DNA of 64,000 bases from Pseudomonas parafulva (GCF_000800255.1 NZ_CP009747.1:4464001-4528000), one strand, 5' to 3'. Counted from the first letter of the stretch, positions 10,369 to 24,931 are shown. Numbers and translations are program-made. Notes: generated by a model not told the origin, from the letters alone.

Positions 10369-11862
10369 TCAGCCTGCCAGCATCCGCCCGTTCTCTTCCA
10401 GGTTTTCGTGCCAGCTCAGCGCCTCGCGCAGAATGTGCGGCGTATGCCCACCGCGCGCGCAGGCCCGTTCGAAGTAGTCGTTCAGCGCCGCGCGGTAGTC
10501 AGGGTGCACGCAATTGTCGATGATGACCCGGGCGCGCTCGCGCGGTGCCAGGCCGCGCAGGTCGGCAAGCCCTTGTTCGGTGACCAGGATGTCGACGTCA
10601 TGCTCGGTATGATCGACATGGCTGACCATCGGTACCACGCTGGAGATCGCCCCGCCTTTGGCGATCGACTTGGTGACGAACACCGACAGATGCGCGTTAC
10701 GGGCGAAGTCACCGGAGCCGCCGATGCCATTCATCATCCGCGTGCCGCAGACATGGGTGGAGTTGACGTTGCCGTAGATGTCGAACTCCAGCGCCGTGTT
10801 GATACCGATGATGCCCAGGCGACGGACTACTTCGGGGTGGTTGGAAATTTCCTGAGGACGCAGCACGAGCTTGTCTTTGTAGCGTTCCAGGTTGCCGAAC
10901 ACGTCGGCGTTGCGCCGGCTCGACAGGGTGATCGAGCTGCCCGAGGCGAAGCGCAGTTTGCCTGCGTCGATCAGCTCGAAGGTCGAGTCCTGCAGCACTT
11001 CGGAGTACATGGTCAGGTCTTCGAACGGCGATTCGATCAGCCCGCACATCACTGCGTTGGCAATGCTGCCGATGCCAGCCTGCAATGGGCCGAGGCTGTT
11101 GCTCATGCGCCCGGCGGCCACTTCGCGCTTTAGGAAGTCGATCAGGTGATTGGCGATGCCCTGGGTCTCGTGATCCGGCGGCAGCACGGTGGAGGGCGAG
11201 TCGGGCTGGTCGCTGATGACGATGCCGACGATCTTCGCCGGATCGATCGGGATAGCGGTGCTGCCGATGCGGTCATCGACCTTGACCAGCGGGATCGGCG
11301 TGCGGGTTGGACGATAGGTAGGAATATAGATGTCGTGCAAGCCTTCGAGATTGGGGTTGTGCGACAGGTTGATCTCGATGATGACGTGCTTGGCGAAGAT
11401 CGCGAAGCTGGCCGAATTGCCCACCGAGGTGGTCGGCACGATGTGACCTTGTTCAGTGATTGCGACGGCTTCGATGACCGCGATGTCCGGTAGCGTCAGT
11501 TGCTTGTTGCGCAACTGCTCCACGGTTTCGGACAGGTGCTGGTCGATGAACATCACCTGGCCGTCGTTGATCGCCTTGCGCAACGTGCTGTCGACCTGGA
11601 ACGGCATGCGCCGGGCCAGCACGCCGGCCTCGGTCAGTTGCTTGTCCAGGTCGTTGCCCAGGCTGGCGCCGGTCATCAGGCTGATCTTCAGTGGCGATTT
11701 TTTCGCCCGTTCGGCCAGGGCGTGGGGCACGGCCTTGGCTTCGCCGGCGCGGGTGAAGCCGCTCATGCCGACGGTCATGCCGTCCTCGATCAGGCCAGCG
11801 GCATCGGCCGCACTCATTACCTTGCTGTGCAGGGAGGACAAGCGGATACGATCACGGTACAT
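10369..11862 (-). CDS. Acetyl-CoA hydrolase/succinyl-CoA:acetate CoA-transferase family protein
   Basis: A 497-residue class I CoA-transferase-fold enzyme. The N-terminal half has the CoA-binding GMTVGMSGFTRAGEAKAVP; the C-terminal half has GIGGSGDFARNAHLS and VTEQGLADLRGLAPRERA, both typical of the AarC/ScpC/Ach1 group that moves CoA between succinate and acetate (or hydrolyses acetyl-CoA). Length matches the family. It lies downstream of, and on the same strand as, the pnt operon, but a terminator and 188 bp separate them. It would consume or recycle acetyl-CoA in acetate metabolism. Transferase versus hydrolase activity cannot be decided from sequence. Confidence 0.92.
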   Translation of the reverse strand: MYRDRIRLSSLHSKVMSAADAAGLIEDGMTVGMSGFTRAGEAKAVPHALAERAKKSPLKISLMTGASLGNDLDKQLTEAGVLARRMPFQVDSTLRKAINDGQVMFIDQHLSETVEQLRNKQLTLPDIAVIEAVAITEQGHIVPTTSVGNSASFAIFAKHVIIEINLSHNPNLEGLHDIYIPTYRPTRTPIPLVKVDDRIGSTAIPIDPAKIVGIVISDQPDSPSTVLPPDHETQGIANHLIDFLKREVAAGRMSNSLGPLQAGIGSIANAVMCGLIESPFEDLTMYSEVLQDSTFELIDAGKLRFASGSSITLSSRRNADVFGNLERYKDKLVLRPQEISNHPEVVRRLGIIGINTALEFDIYGNVNSTHVCGTRMMNGIGGSGDFARNAHLSVFVTKSIAKGGAISSVVPMVSHVDHTEHDVDILVTEQGLADLRGLAPRERARVIIDNCVHPDYRAALNDYFERACARGGHTPHILREALSWHENLEENGRMLAG

Positions 11863-11988
11863 GGGGTGTCATCTCGGGCTACTTGGCTACTGCAGCGCAG
11901 TCTAGTGATTTCGCCCGGGGCCGTCCCGCGACCATGGTCGTATGAGAAGCCCGGTCGTAGAGCCGTTGATCTGGATCAGCAAAACGAC

Positions 11989-12019
11989 AAGGCCCCAGGA
12001 AAGATCTTCCTGGGGCCTT
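11989..12019 (-). terminator. Rho-independent terminator of the pnt operon
   Basis: A 13-bp perfect stem (AAGGCCCCAGGAA / TTCCTGGGGCCTT) with a 5-nt loop lies 32 nt after the pntB stop. The minus-strand transcript continues with a T-rich stretch (GTCGTTTTG). Confidence 0.8.
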
Positions 12020-12050
12020 CTTCATGTCGCTCGGTTCAGCAGGAAAAGTG

Positions 12051-13502
12051 CTACTCCACGGCCTTGACCATGTCTTCGATGACCTTCTTCGCGTCACCGA
12101 ACACCATCATGGTCTTGTCCAGGTAGAACAATTCGTTGTCGAGCCCGGCATAGCCGCTGGCCATGGAGCGCTTGTTGACGATGATGGTCTTGGCCTTGAA
12201 GGCCTCGAGAATCGGCATGCCGGCGATTGGCGACTTGGGATCGTTCTTCGCCGCCGGGTTGACCACGTCGTTGGCGCCAAGCACCAGCACCACGTCGGCT
12301 TGCCCGAACTCGGCGTTGATGTCTTCCATTTCGAAGACCTGGTCATAGGGGACTTCTGCCTCGGCCAGGAGCACGTTCATATGGCCAGGCATGCGCCCCG
12401 CCACCGGGTGGATGGCGTACTTCACGGTCACGCCGTTGTGCGTCAGCTTCTCCGTCAGTTCCTTCAGCGCATGCTGCGCGCGCGCTACCGCCAGGCCGTA
12501 GCCGGGGACGATGATCACGCTGTCGGCGTTGCTCAACAGGAAGGTCGCGTCATCGGCCGAGCCGGATTTCACCGGGCGCTGTTCCTGAGTGCCCGCCGAG
12601 GCGCCGGCACCGGCATCGCCACCGAAGCCACCGAGAATGACATTGAAGAACGAGCGGTTCATGGCCTTGCACATGATGTACGACAGAATCGCGCCGCTGG
12701 AGCCGACCAGGGAGCCGGCGATGATCAGCATCGAGTTGTTCAGCGAGAAGCCGATACCCGCCGCCGCCCAGCCCGAGTAACTGTTGAGCATCGAAACCAC
12801 CACCGGCATGTCGGCGCCGCCGATGGGGATGATGATCAGCACGCCCATGATGAAGGCCAGCACCAGCATCAGGGTGAACGCGCTGTAATGGCCGGTGAAG
12901 GTGAACAGCAGGCCCAGGGCCAGTGTCGTGATACCCAGGATCAGGTTCAGCTTGTGCTGGCCTGCGAACTGGACCGGAGCGCCTTGGAAAAGGCGGAACT
13001 TGTACTTGCCCGACAGCTTGCCAAAGGCGATGACCGAGCCGGAGAAGGTGATAGCGCCGATGGCGGCGCCGAGGAACAGTTCGAGCCGGTTGCCGGTCGG
13101 GATCGGATCGCTGATGAGCGCGACGATGCCCAGCGACTGCGGTTCCAGCACTGCAGCGATCGCGATGAAGACCGCAGCCAGGCCGATCATGCTGTGCATG
13201 AAGGCGACCAGTTCGGGCATCTTGGTCATTTCCACGCGCTTGGCCATGATCGCGCCCGCGCTGCCGCCAATCAGCAGGCCGACGAGCACGTAGCCGATGC
13301 CTGCCGTGGCGCCGCCGTTGCCCACCGAGAGCGCGGCCAGCTTGTAGATCAGGCCGATGGTGGTCAGCGTGGCGATCGCCATGCCGATCATGCCGAACAG
13401 GTTGCCGCGTCGCGACGTGGTCGGGTGCGACAGGCCTTTGAGTGCCTGGATGAAACAGATCGAAGCGACCAGATAAAGGAGGGTGACCAGATTCATGCTC
13501 AT
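12051..13502 (-). CDS. pntB: NAD(P) transhydrogenase subunit beta
   Basis: A 483-residue inner-membrane subunit of the proton-translocating transhydrogenase, which reduces NADP+ with NADH at the expense of the proton gradient. About the first 280 residues are polytopic membrane segments; the C-terminal 180 form the NADP(H)-binding domain III ([18 protein letters not shown] ... [18 protein letters not shown] ... [15 protein letters not shown]). The ATG overlaps the pntAB stop (ATGA), giving tight translational coupling. A second ATG two codons in is possible. Intact. Confidence 0.96.
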   Translation of the reverse strand: MSMNLVTLLYLVASICFIQALKGLSHPTTSRRGNLFGMIGMAIATLTTIGLIYKLAALSVGNGGATAGIGYVLVGLLIGGSAGAIMAKRVEMTKMPELVAFMHSMIGLAAVFIAIAAVLEPQSLGIVALISDPIPTGNRLELFLGAAIGAITFSGSVIAFGKLSGKYKFRLFQGAPVQFAGQHKLNLILGITTLALGLLFTFTGHYSAFTLMLVLAFIMGVLIIIPIGGADMPVVVSMLNSYSGWAAAGIGFSLNNSMLIIAGSLVGSSGAILSYIMCKAMNRSFFNVILGGFGGDAGAGASAGTQEQRPVKSGSADDATFLLSNADSVIIVPGYGLAVARAQHALKELTEKLTHNGVTVKYAIHPVAGRMPGHMNVLLAEAEVPYDQVFEMEDINAEFGQADVVLVLGANDVVNPAAKNDPKSPIAGMPILEAFKAKTIIVNKRSMASGYAGLDNELFYLDKTMMVFGDAKKVIEDMVKAVE

Positions 13503-13819
13503 GGTTGCTTCTGCCCCGCGTTCTTGGTTTTCTTCTTGAACATTTCCAGCATGCGGCGAGTGACCAGGAAGCCGCCGAACACATTGACCGCAGCCAAAGC
13601 CACGGCCAGTGTGCCCATCACTTTGCCGGCTGGCGTCACGGTCAGGGCGGCTGCGAGCATGGCGCCGACGATGACGATCGCGGAAATGGCGTTGGTCACG
13701 GCCATCAGTGGCGTGTGCAGCGCGGGAGTGACATTCCAGACCACGTGATAGCCGACATAGATCGCCAGCACGAAGATGATCAGGTTGTAGATGCCGTGGG
13801 AAATCAGCATGTCTTCCAT
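13499..13819 (-). CDS. pntAB: NAD(P) transhydrogenase subunit alpha part 2 (membrane part)
   Basis: A 106-residue membrane subunit carrying the domain II helices that in E. coli are the C-terminus of PntA. It opens [46 protein letters not shown], with about four helices and a basic tail ([13 protein letters not shown]). It starts at the ATG at 13819, 11 bp after the pntAA stop, and its stop overlaps the pntB start. The three-gene pntAA-pntAB-pntB arrangement is normal for Pseudomonas. In the same frame the upstream sequence is shadow coding of pntAA. Confidence 0.93.
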   Translation of the reverse strand: MEDMLISHGIYNLIIFVLAIYVGYHVVWNVTPALHTPLMAVTNAISAIVIVGAMLAAALTVTPAGKVMGTLAVALAAVNVFGGFLVTRRMLEMFKKKTKNAGQKQP

Positions 13820-13830
13820 AGTCGTATTCC

Positions 13831-14951
13831 TCAGCCGTTCTTGCGCACGATCTGGCCGTCGCGGCACATCAGGCACGCGGCGACGATGTCGTCTTCGAGG
13901 TTGATCGCCAGAGCGCCGTCCTTGTCGAACAGCAGCTTCATGAAATCCAGCAGGTTGCGTGCGTACAGCGCCGAGGCGTCGGCCGCCAGCTGTGCGGGAA
14001 GGTTGGTCGGACCTACGAGGGTCACGCCATGCGCCATCACCACCTGGTCGGCCACGGTGAGGGGGCAGTTGCCACCTTGGGCTGCGGCCAAGTCGATGAC
14101 CACCGAGCCAGGCTTCATCTGCGCAACGGTTTCTGCGCTCAGCAGCGTCGGTGCCTTGCGTCCTGGAATCAGTGCCGTGGTGATGATGATGTCGGCCTGC
14201 TTGGCGCGTTCGTGGACCGCCTGTGCCTGACGCTGCATCCAACTGGCCGGCATGGGGCGGGCATAGCCACCGACGCCTTCGGCGCACTCGCGTTCTTCAT
14301 CGGTCTCGTAGGGGACGTCGATGAATTTCGCACCCAGCGACTCGATCTGCTCCTTGACTGCCGGGCGTACGTCCGAGGCTTCGATCACCGCACCCAGGCG
14401 CTTGGCTGTTGCGATGGCCTGTAGCCCGGCGACACCAGCGCCCAGGATCAGTACGCGGGCAGCCTTCACCGTACCGGCGGCGGTCATCAGCATGGGCATG
14501 AAGCGCGGATAATGGTGGGCGGCAAGCAGTACGGCCTTGTAGCCGGCGATGTTGGCTTGTGACGACAGCACGTCCAGGCTCTGGGCCCGCGACGTGCGGG
14601 TGCCGCTTCTAGGGCAAAGGCCGTGATGCCGCGATCGGCCATCTTGGCGATCAAATCATTGTTGAAGGGGTTGAGCATGCCCGCCAGAACGCTACCAGGG
14701 TTGATCTGGCCTAATTCTTGGTCGTTGGGGGCCACCACCTTCAGCACCAACTGTGCGCCCAGTGCGTCGGCGGCCTCGCCCAGGGTGGCGCCTGCGGCTT
14801 CATAGGCCGTATCCGGAATGCTGGCCTTGAGCCCGGCCCCACGTTCGACGGTGATCCGATGGCCTTGGCCAACCAGTTTCTTGATGGTTTCCGGGGTCGC
14901 AGCGACCCTCGTCTCACCCGTCTGCGTCTCGAGAGGAACACCAATGTGCAC
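13831..14951 (-). pseudogene. pntAA: NAD(P) transhydrogenase subunit alpha part 1, interrupted by a -1 frameshift
   Basis: The NAD(H)-binding domain I subunit, split over two frames. The N-terminal part (HIGVPLETQTGETRVAATPETIKKL to ITAFALEAAP) is in one frame; from about 14600 the conserved sequence continues in another (LDVLSSQANIAGYKAVLLAAHHYPRF, then the Rossmann motif GAGVAGLQAIATAKRLGA). One C added to the CCC run (GGG on the plus strand at 14598-14600) would restore APRTSRAQSLDVLSSQ, the expected family sequence. Without it the first frame ends near 14487 and gives a truncated protein. The start is probably GTG at 14951, preceded at 8 nt by AGGAG; an ATG at 14981 lacks a good ribosome site. 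Frameshift or base-calling error cannot be told apart here. Confidence 0.85.
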
Positions 14952-15314
14952 GACTTTTTCTCCTGCGGTGACCTTTGTCATTGTTGATTTCCAGCCCACT
15001 TCGGGTGGTGCGGCTGGAGCGGTCGTTGAGCATGCATACCGCCGGTTCCGGGGCGGGCGAGGCATTTTGCAGAGGAACCGAAACGGCATCAACCAGTTCT
15101 GAAGCGAAACGAAGTTAAAACTACAAGTCACACTGTGACCATGTGTCGCAACGCATGGGCTTCGACGCGTCTAGAATGGGACATTCGCATCATAGATGAG
15201 GAAAACGAGATTTTTTCCTGTGTTTCGCTCACAGATTGGTGAATGTCGTAAATGTCACCTCTAGCTCACGCTGTGCGGGACGTTCAGAGATTTCGTCGAG
15301 GTCATAAGATTGTT

Positions 15315-15337
15315 TATGGATAGGCGACATATCCATA
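15315..15337. other. AT-rich hairpin downstream of gcdR
   Basis: A perfect inverted repeat TATGGATA / TATCCATA with a 7-nt loop lies 43 nt beyond the gcdR stop, in the 428-bp gap between gcdR and pntAA. It could be a weak end of the gcdR transcript or an operator. The rest of the gap (14952-15379) should hold the pnt promoter; I could not place -35/-10 boxes with confidence. Confidence 0.35.
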
Positions 15338-15379
15338 CATCTGTAGGTTTGTCTGACTAGGAACTACAGCACAGGCGGG

Positions 15380-16279
15380 CTACATGAGTCGGGTGTAGGC
15401 GTGCGCTTGACCTATCAGCCAATCGCGGAAAGCACGAAGCGAAGCCGACTCGATCTTGCGCTCCGGAATCATCAGATGGTAGGCCTTGTCGCTGGTCAGC
15501 ACATGCCTGTTTGCGACCACCAGGCGTCCGTCCTCCAGCTCGCGTTGGATGAGGAAAGGGGGGATCAAGGCGATGCCCATCTGGTGCATGGCCGCCTGGG
15601 CCAACATTGAGAACAGTTCATAGCGCGGCCCGGTCATGTCCCGCTCCACAGTCATGCCGAGACTGGTGAACCACTGTCGCCACGCGTAGGGGCGAGTGGT
15701 CTGCTGCAGCAAGGGTAGCTGTGCGATTTCTCCCGGCTCGATGCAGTCCTGCTTTTCGAGCCAGTGCGGACAGCACACCGGCACCGGGTTCTCGCCCATC
15801 AACCGGTGCGATTGGGTGCCAGACCAGTCGGCATCGCCGAAGTAGATGGCCGCATCAAAAGGCGTGTCGGCGAACAGGAAGGGCCGAGTACGGTTGGTCA
15901 GGTTGACCGTCACCTGCGGATGACGTTGCTGGAAATCCTTGAGTCGTGGCAGCAGCCATTGAGTGCCGAAGGTAGGCACCACGGCCAGTTCGATGACACT
16001 GGCGCCTTGCTGGCGCATCACCGACAGTGTGTCGCGCTCCACCGCATCGAGCTGCGCTGCCACCTGGCGGCTATAGGAAAGGCCGGCTTCGCTCAGCTTG
16101 ACTCCGCGTTGCGAGCGTCGAAACAGCTCTACATTGAGGAAGCTTTCCAGGCTGGCGATCTGTCGGCACACGGCGCCCTGGGTCAGTGCCAGCTCCTGTG
16201 CGGCCTTGGTGAAGCTCTCGTGGCGGGCTGCAGCTTCGAAGCAGACCAACGCGGCGGTGCTAGGGATCTTCCGGCGCAT
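15380..16279 (-). CDS. gcdR: LysR-family regulator of the glutarate pathway
   Basis: A 299-residue LysR regulator of the GcvA type: HTH at about residues 20-45 (SFTKAAQELALTQGAVCRQIASLE), then a substrate-binding domain. It is divergent from gcdH across 163 bp, the arrangement seen for GcdR, which activates gcdH/gcdG with glutarate in P. putida and relatives. The frame is open five codons upstream, but MRRKIPSTAALVCFEAAARHESF matches the family start. Function is by context and family. Confidence 0.87.
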   Translation of the reverse strand: MRRKIPSTAALVCFEAAARHESFTKAAQELALTQGAVCRQIASLESFLNVELFRRSQRGVKLSEAGLSYSRQVAAQLDAVERDTLSVMRQQGASVIELAVVPTFGTQWLLPRLKDFQQRHPQVTVNLTNRTRPFLFADTPFDAAIYFGDADWSGTQSHRLMGENPVPVCCPHWLEKQDCIEPGEIAQLPLLQQTTRPYAWRQWFTSLGMTVERDMTGPRYELFSMLAQAAMHQMGIALIPPFLIQRELEDGRLVVANRHVLTSDKAYHLMIPERKIESASLRAFRDWLIGQAHAYTRLM

Positions 16280-16442
16280 GTACGTCAATCTCACTCATCA
16301 AGGGTCACTCAGGCGATTCTGTCCTCTCTTGGAGTGAGAAAACAACACAGGTAGGTGCGCAATCCTCGTTTGTCGTGCTGCCGATTCGGACCTAGGATCA
16401 ACTCCAGCCCTATTCATCGGACATCTGCAGAGGACTCATCAC

Positions 16443-17624
16443 ATGGCCGGTAAAGCAAGCTTCAACTGGATCGATCCGCTGCTGCTGGATCAGCAGCTCA
16501 CCGAAGAAGAACGCATGGTGCGCGACAGCGCCTACCAGTTCGCCCAGGACAAGCTGGCGCCGCGTGTGGTCGAGGCCTTTCGTCATGAGCGTACCGATGC
16601 AGCGATTTTCCGCGAGATGGGCGAGGTCGGTCTGCTGGGCGCAACCATCCCGGTGGAGTATGGCGGCAGTGGCCTGAACTACGTGTGCTACGGATTGATC
16701 GCTCGCGAGGTGGAGCGCATCGACTCCGGTTATCGCTCGATGATGAGCGTGCAGTCTTCCTTGGTGATGGTGCCCATCGATACCTTTGGCAGCGAGGCGC
16801 AGAAGCAGAAATATCTGCCGAAGCTGGCCAGCGGCGAATGGATCGGTTGCTTCGGTCTGACCGAGCCCAACCATGGTTCCGATCCTGGGGCGATGATCAC
16901 TCGGGCACGCAAGGTCGAAGGTGGCTACAGCCTGACTGGCAGCAAGATGTGGATCACCAACAGCCCCATTGCCGACGTATTCGTGGTTTGGGCCAAGGAT
17001 GATGCCGGTGATATTCGTGGCTTCATTCTGGAAAAAGGCTGGAAAGGCCTGAGCGCGCCGGCCATTCACGGCAAGGTGGGCCTGCGTGCTTCGATCACTG
17101 GCGAGATCGTCATGGACAGTGTGTTTGTGCCGGAGGAGAACATCTTCCCTGAAGTGCGTGGTCTCAAGGGGCCGTTTACATGCCTGAATTCAGCGCGATA
17201 CGGCATCTCGTGGGGAGCACTGGGCGCGGCGGAAGCCTGCTGGCACACCGCGCGCCAGTACACGCTCGATCGCCAGCAGTTCGGCCGCCCGCTGGCGGCC
17301 AATCAGTTGATCCAGAAGAAGCTCGCCGACATGCAGACTGAAATCACCCTGGGCCTGCAGGGCTGCCTGCGTCTGGGGCGGATGAAGGATGAGGGCACGG
17401 CGGCGGTGGAAATCACCTCGATCATGAAGCGCAATTCTTGCGGCAAGGCGCTTGAAATCGCCCGTCTGGCCCGCGACATGCTTGGCGGTAATGGCATTTC
17501 CGATGAGTTCGGTGTGGCCCGGCATCTGGTCAACCTCGAAGTGGTCAACACTTATGAAGGTACCCATGACATTCATGCGCTGATCCTCGGGCGTGCCCAG
17601 ACTGGCATCCAGGCGTTCTATTAA
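16443..17624 (+). CDS. gcdH: Glutaryl-CoA dehydrogenase
   Basis: A 393-residue FAD-dependent acyl-CoA dehydrogenase that oxidises and decarboxylates glutaryl-CoA to crotonyl-CoA in lysine and glutarate breakdown. Features: [21 protein letters not shown] (FAD/substrate site), [32 protein letters not shown] and the catalytic-base Glu in [17 protein letters not shown]. Full family length, ATG start. It is followed 15 bp later by gcdG, and the divergent gcdR sits upstream. Confidence 0.97.
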   Translation: MAGKASFNWIDPLLLDQQLTEEERMVRDSAYQFAQDKLAPRVVEAFRHERTDAAIFREMGEVGLLGATIPVEYGGSGLNYVCYGLIAREVERIDSGYRSMMSVQSSLVMVPIDTFGSEAQKQKYLPKLASGEWIGCFGLTEPNHGSDPGAMITRARKVEGGYSLTGSKMWITNSPIADVFVVWAKDDAGDIRGFILEKGWKGLSAPAIHGKVGLRASITGEIVMDSVFVPEENIFPEVRGLKGPFTCLNSARYGISWGALGAAEACWHTARQYTLDRQQFGRPLAANQLIQKKLADMQTEITLGLQGCLRLGRMKDEGTAAVEITSIMKRNSCGKALEIARLARDMLGGNGISDEFGVARHLVNLEVVNTYEGTHDIHALILGRAQTGIQAFY

Positions 17625-17639
17625 TAGAAGGAGCAGGCC

Positions 17640-18860
17640 ATGGGAGCGCTTTCTCACCTGCGGGTGTTGGATCTGTCTCGGGTGTTGGCCGGACCTTGGT
17701 GTGGACAGATTCTCGCCGACTTGGGCGCGGATGTGATCAAGGTCGAGCGTCCCGGCAGTGGCGACGATACACGCGCCTGGGGGCCGCCCTTCCTCAAGGA
17801 TGCGCAGGGCGAGAGTACCAGTGAAGCTGCTTACTACCTGTCCGCTAATCGCAACAAGCGCTCGGTCACGATTGATTTCACCCAGCCCGAGGGTCAGCGC
17901 CTGGTGCGTGAGCTGGCGGCCAAGTCCGATATCGTCATCGAGAACTTCAAGGTGGGCGGTCTGGCCAGCTATGGGCTGGATTATCACAGCCTGAAGATGG
18001 TCAACCCCACCCTTATCTATTGTTCGATCACGGGCTTTGGCCAGACCGGTCCATATGCCAAAAGAGCGGGCTACGATTTCATGATTCAGGGGCTGGGCGG
18101 GTTGATGAGCCTGACCGGGCGCCCTGAGGGCGAGGAGGGCGCGGGGCCGATAAAAGTCGGGGTGGCGCTGACGGATATCCTGACGGGCTTGTATTCCACG
18201 GTTGCGATTCTGGCTGCGCTTGCCCATCGCGACCAGATGGGCGAAGGCCAGCATATCGATATGGCGTTGCTGGATGTGCAAGTGGCGTGTCTGGCGAATC
18301 AGGCGATGAACTACCTGACCACCGGAGTTGCACCGAAACGGCTGGGTAACGCGCACCCCAACATCGTTCCTTACCAGGACTTCCCCACTGCAGACGGCGA
18401 TTTCATTCTTACCGTGGGGAACGATGGGCAGTTTCGCAAGTTCGCTGAGGTGGCGGGTCAGCCCCAGTGGGCGGATGACCCGCGGTTTGCCACGAACAAG
18501 CTGCGGGTAGCGCATCGGGCGGAGCTCATCCCGCTGATCCGTCAGGTGACGGTGTTCAAGACTACGGCGCAGTGGGTTGGCCTTCTGGAGCAGGCGGGTG
18601 TGCCGTGCGGACCGATCAACGACCTGGCGCAAATGTTCCAGGATCCGCAGGTGCTGGCCCGTGGGCTGGCGCTGGATGTGCCGCATGCGTTGGCGGGCAG
18701 TGTGCCGCAGGTGGCGAGTCCTATCCGGCTGTCGCGTACACCGGTGGAGTACCGTCACGCGCCGCCCTTGCTGGGTGAGCATACTCAGGCGGTACTCGAA
18801 GAGGTGCTGGGGCTGGAGGCGAGTGTCGTGCAAGGGTTGAGGGATGCCGGCGTGGTGTAG
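17640..18860 (+). CDS. gcdG: Succinyl-CoA:glutarate CoA-transferase (CaiB/BaiF family)
   Basis: A 406-residue class III CoA-transferase that activates glutarate to glutaryl-CoA, feeding GcdH. It has the CaiB/BaiF signatures RVLAGPWCGQILADLGADVIKVERPG, YYLSANRNKRSVTIDF and GYDFMIQGLGGLMSLTGRPEG. Length matches the family. It is 15 bp behind gcdH in the same operon, and a terminator follows the stop by 30 nt. Substrate inferred from the gcdH/gcdR context. Confidence 0.92.
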   Translation: MGALSHLRVLDLSRVLAGPWCGQILADLGADVIKVERPGSGDDTRAWGPPFLKDAQGESTSEAAYYLSANRNKRSVTIDFTQPEGQRLVRELAAKSDIVIENFKVGGLASYGLDYHSLKMVNPTLIYCSITGFGQTGPYAKRAGYDFMIQGLGGLMSLTGRPEGEEGAGPIKVGVALTDILTGLYSTVAILAALAHRDQMGEGQHIDMALLDVQVACLANQAMNYLTTGVAPKRLGNAHPNIVPYQDFPTADGDFILTVGNDGQFRKFAEVAGQPQWADDPRFATNKLRVAHRAELIPLIRQVTVFKTTAQWVGLLEQAGVPCGPINDLAQMFQDPQVLARGLALDVPHALAGSVPQVASPIRLSRTPVEYRHAPPLLGEHTQAVLEEVLGLEASVVQGLRDAGVV

Positions 18861-18890
18861 GTGGGGTGGTAGACCTCTCTATAAGTGAGT

Positions 18891-18912
18891 GGGGTGGCCG
18901 GTAGGCCACCCC
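18891..18912 (+). terminator. Terminator of the gcdH-gcdG operon
   Basis: A 9-bp perfect stem GGGGTGGCC / GGCCACCCC with a 4-nt loop is followed by GCTTTGTTTC. It lies 30 nt past the gcdG stop and insulates the operon from the rrn promoters. Confidence 0.8.
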
Positions 18913-18951
18913 GCTTTGTTTCAACTATTTGAATTTATTTGAAATTAAGCC

Positions 18952-18979
18952 TTGACCGCTGTTCAGATCCCCTTATAAT
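18952..18979 (+). promoter_or_regulatory. rrn promoter P1
   Basis: TTGACC and TATAAT are separated by 16 bp, followed by a GC-rich discriminator (GCGCCCCAC), the hallmark of stringently controlled rRNA promoters. About 450 bp before the 16S gene. Confidence 0.75.
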
Positions 18980-19095
18980 GCGCCCCACTTCCGCAGCAAA
19001 CGGAACGCGAAACTCCTTGAGAATCAACGAGTTAAGCGAGTTCGGCGCGGTGCGAAGGGCTTCGATCCTCGGGTTGAAAGCGGTGAAAAAGGCAG

Positions 19096-19123
19096 TTGAC
19101 AGCATCGTTTGGTGCTGTATGAT
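19096..19123 (+). promoter_or_regulatory. rrn promoter P2
   Basis: TTGACA and TATGAT with 16-bp spacing, GC-rich discriminator downstream (TCGCCTCCCGC). Confidence 0.75.
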
Positions 19124-19205
19124 TCGCCTCCCGCTGCGAGAGATCGCAGCGAGTCAAGTGTTTGAAGCTAAACGAGTTTCTCGGAAAGAACTTCAAAATA
19201 AACGC

Positions 19206-19233
19206 TTGACACGAAGTAAGGCTGCTGTAGAAT
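19206..19233 (+). promoter_or_regulatory. rrn promoter P3
   Basis: TTGACA and TAGAAT with 16-bp spacing, GC-rich discriminator (GCGCGGCCTC). Third of three tandem promoters ahead of the leader and boxA. Confidence 0.75.
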
Positions 19234-19271
19234 GCGCGGCCTCGGTTGAGACGAAACGCTCTTAGCCAAAC

Positions 19272-19282
19272 GCTCTTTAACA
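19272..19282 (+). promoter_or_regulatory. boxA antitermination element, 16S leader
   Basis: GCTCTTTAACA in the rRNA leader matches the boxA consensus bound by NusB/NusE to prevent premature Rho termination. Confidence 0.7.
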
Positions 19283-19286
19283 AATC

Positions 19287-21018
<1,732 letters not shown>

Positions 21019-21055
21019 ATTGTGAAAAGACGATGCTGTAACGCGACCCTGTTAT

Positions 21056-21132
<77 letters not shown>

Positions 21133-21169
21133 ATTACTTGGTGCGGCCTACGAGATGTAGCAGATACAC

Positions 21170-21245
21170 GGGGCCATAGCTCAGCTGGGAGAGCGCCTGC
21201 CTTGCACGCAGGAGGTCAGCGGTTCGATCCCGCTTGGCTCCACCA
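21170..21245 (+). tRNA. tRNA-Ala (TGC)
   Basis: 76 nt including CCA. Acceptor GGGGCCA pairs with TGGCTCC; the anticodon TGC is at 21203-21205 in a CCTGC/GCAGG stem; T-arm GGTTCGATCC. Second spacer tRNA. Confidence 0.97.
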
Positions 21246-21337
21246 CCTTTGTACAGCACTGTTAGAACTCAGAAATGAGCATTCGCGCGTCGCGTTGACG
21301 CCGCGTTGGAATGTTGATTTCTGGCTTTTGCCAGATC

Positions 21338-21347
21338 GTTCTTTAAA
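21338..21347 (+). promoter_or_regulatory. boxA-like element before 23S rRNA
   Basis: GTTCTTTAAA in the 16S-23S spacer, the usual position of a second boxA. Confidence 0.55.
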
Positions 21348-21499
21348 AATTCGGATATGTGATAGATACAGACTGATGACCAGTTTCACTGCTGGAAATC
21401 AGGCTGAGGTAAAATTTGTGAGTTCTGCTCGAAAGAGCGACGTGCGAATTTTCGGCGAATGTCGTCTTCACAGTATAACCAGATTGCTTGGGGTTATAT

Positions 21500-24391
<2,892 letters not shown>

Positions 24392-24528
24392 ATAACACCC
24401 AAGCAATTTGAGCGTGAGCGCCGAATTGTGGTGGTGAAGACGAGAGAACCGAAAGTTCGCGACGAACCACAGAATCACATATCCGAATAGGCTGGGGTGT
24501 CCGTAAGGACGCACTGGCAACCGAATTT

Positions 24529-24643
24529 CTTGACGACCATAGAGCATTGGAACCACCTGATCCCATCCCGAACTCAGCAGTGAAACGATGCATCGCCGAT
24601 GGTAGTGTGGGGTTTCCCCATGTGAGAGTAGGTCATCGTCAAG
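24529..24643 (+). rRNA. 5S ribosomal RNA, first copy
   Basis: A 115-nt gene with terminal stem CTTGACGA / TCGTCAAG and conserved internal CCCATCCCGAACTCAG. Confidence 0.96.
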
Positions 24644-24654
24644 ATTCATTTCGC

Positions 24655-24688
24655 AAAACCCCTATCTGCGTGAGCAGGTAGGGGTTTT
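24655..24688 (+). terminator. Terminator after the first 5S
   Basis: A 15-nt-arm hairpin (AAAACCCCTATCTGC / GCAGGTAGGGGTTTT) with a GTGA tetraloop, followed by GTCTTT. Confidence 0.85.
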
Positions 24689-24753
24689 GTCTTTAAGTAG
24701 AGACTACAGAGATTCGCAGACACGTCCTTGGGACGGGCCTGCACACAGAATTT

Positions 24754-24868
24754 CTTGACGACCATAGAGCATTGGAACCACCTGATCCCATCCCGAACTC
24801 AGCAGTGAAACGATGCATCGCCGATGGTAGTGTGGGGTTTCCCCATGTGAGAGTAGGTCATCGTCAAG
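24754..24868 (+). rRNA. 5S ribosomal RNA, second copy
   Basis: Identical by eye to the first 5S, offset by 225 bp. Part of a tandem duplication that includes the terminator. Confidence 0.96.
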
Positions 24869-24879
24869 ATTCATTTCGC

Positions 24880-24913
24880 AAAACCCCTATCTGCGCAAGC
24901 AGGTAGGGGTTTT
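24880..24913 (+). terminator. Terminator after the second 5S
   Basis: The same stem as the first 5S terminator but with a GCAA tetraloop. On the minus strand it also reads as a hairpin followed by GCG, so it may serve the convergent pvfD as well. Confidence 0.85.
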
Positions 24914-24931
24914 GTCTTTCAGGGGGATCTG

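Noticed and set aside
24523..24915. Regular repeats considered as a CRISPR array
   Set aside because: The direct repeats are two 5S rRNA genes with terminators; no CRISPR repeat-spacer pattern or cas genes are present anywhere in the window.
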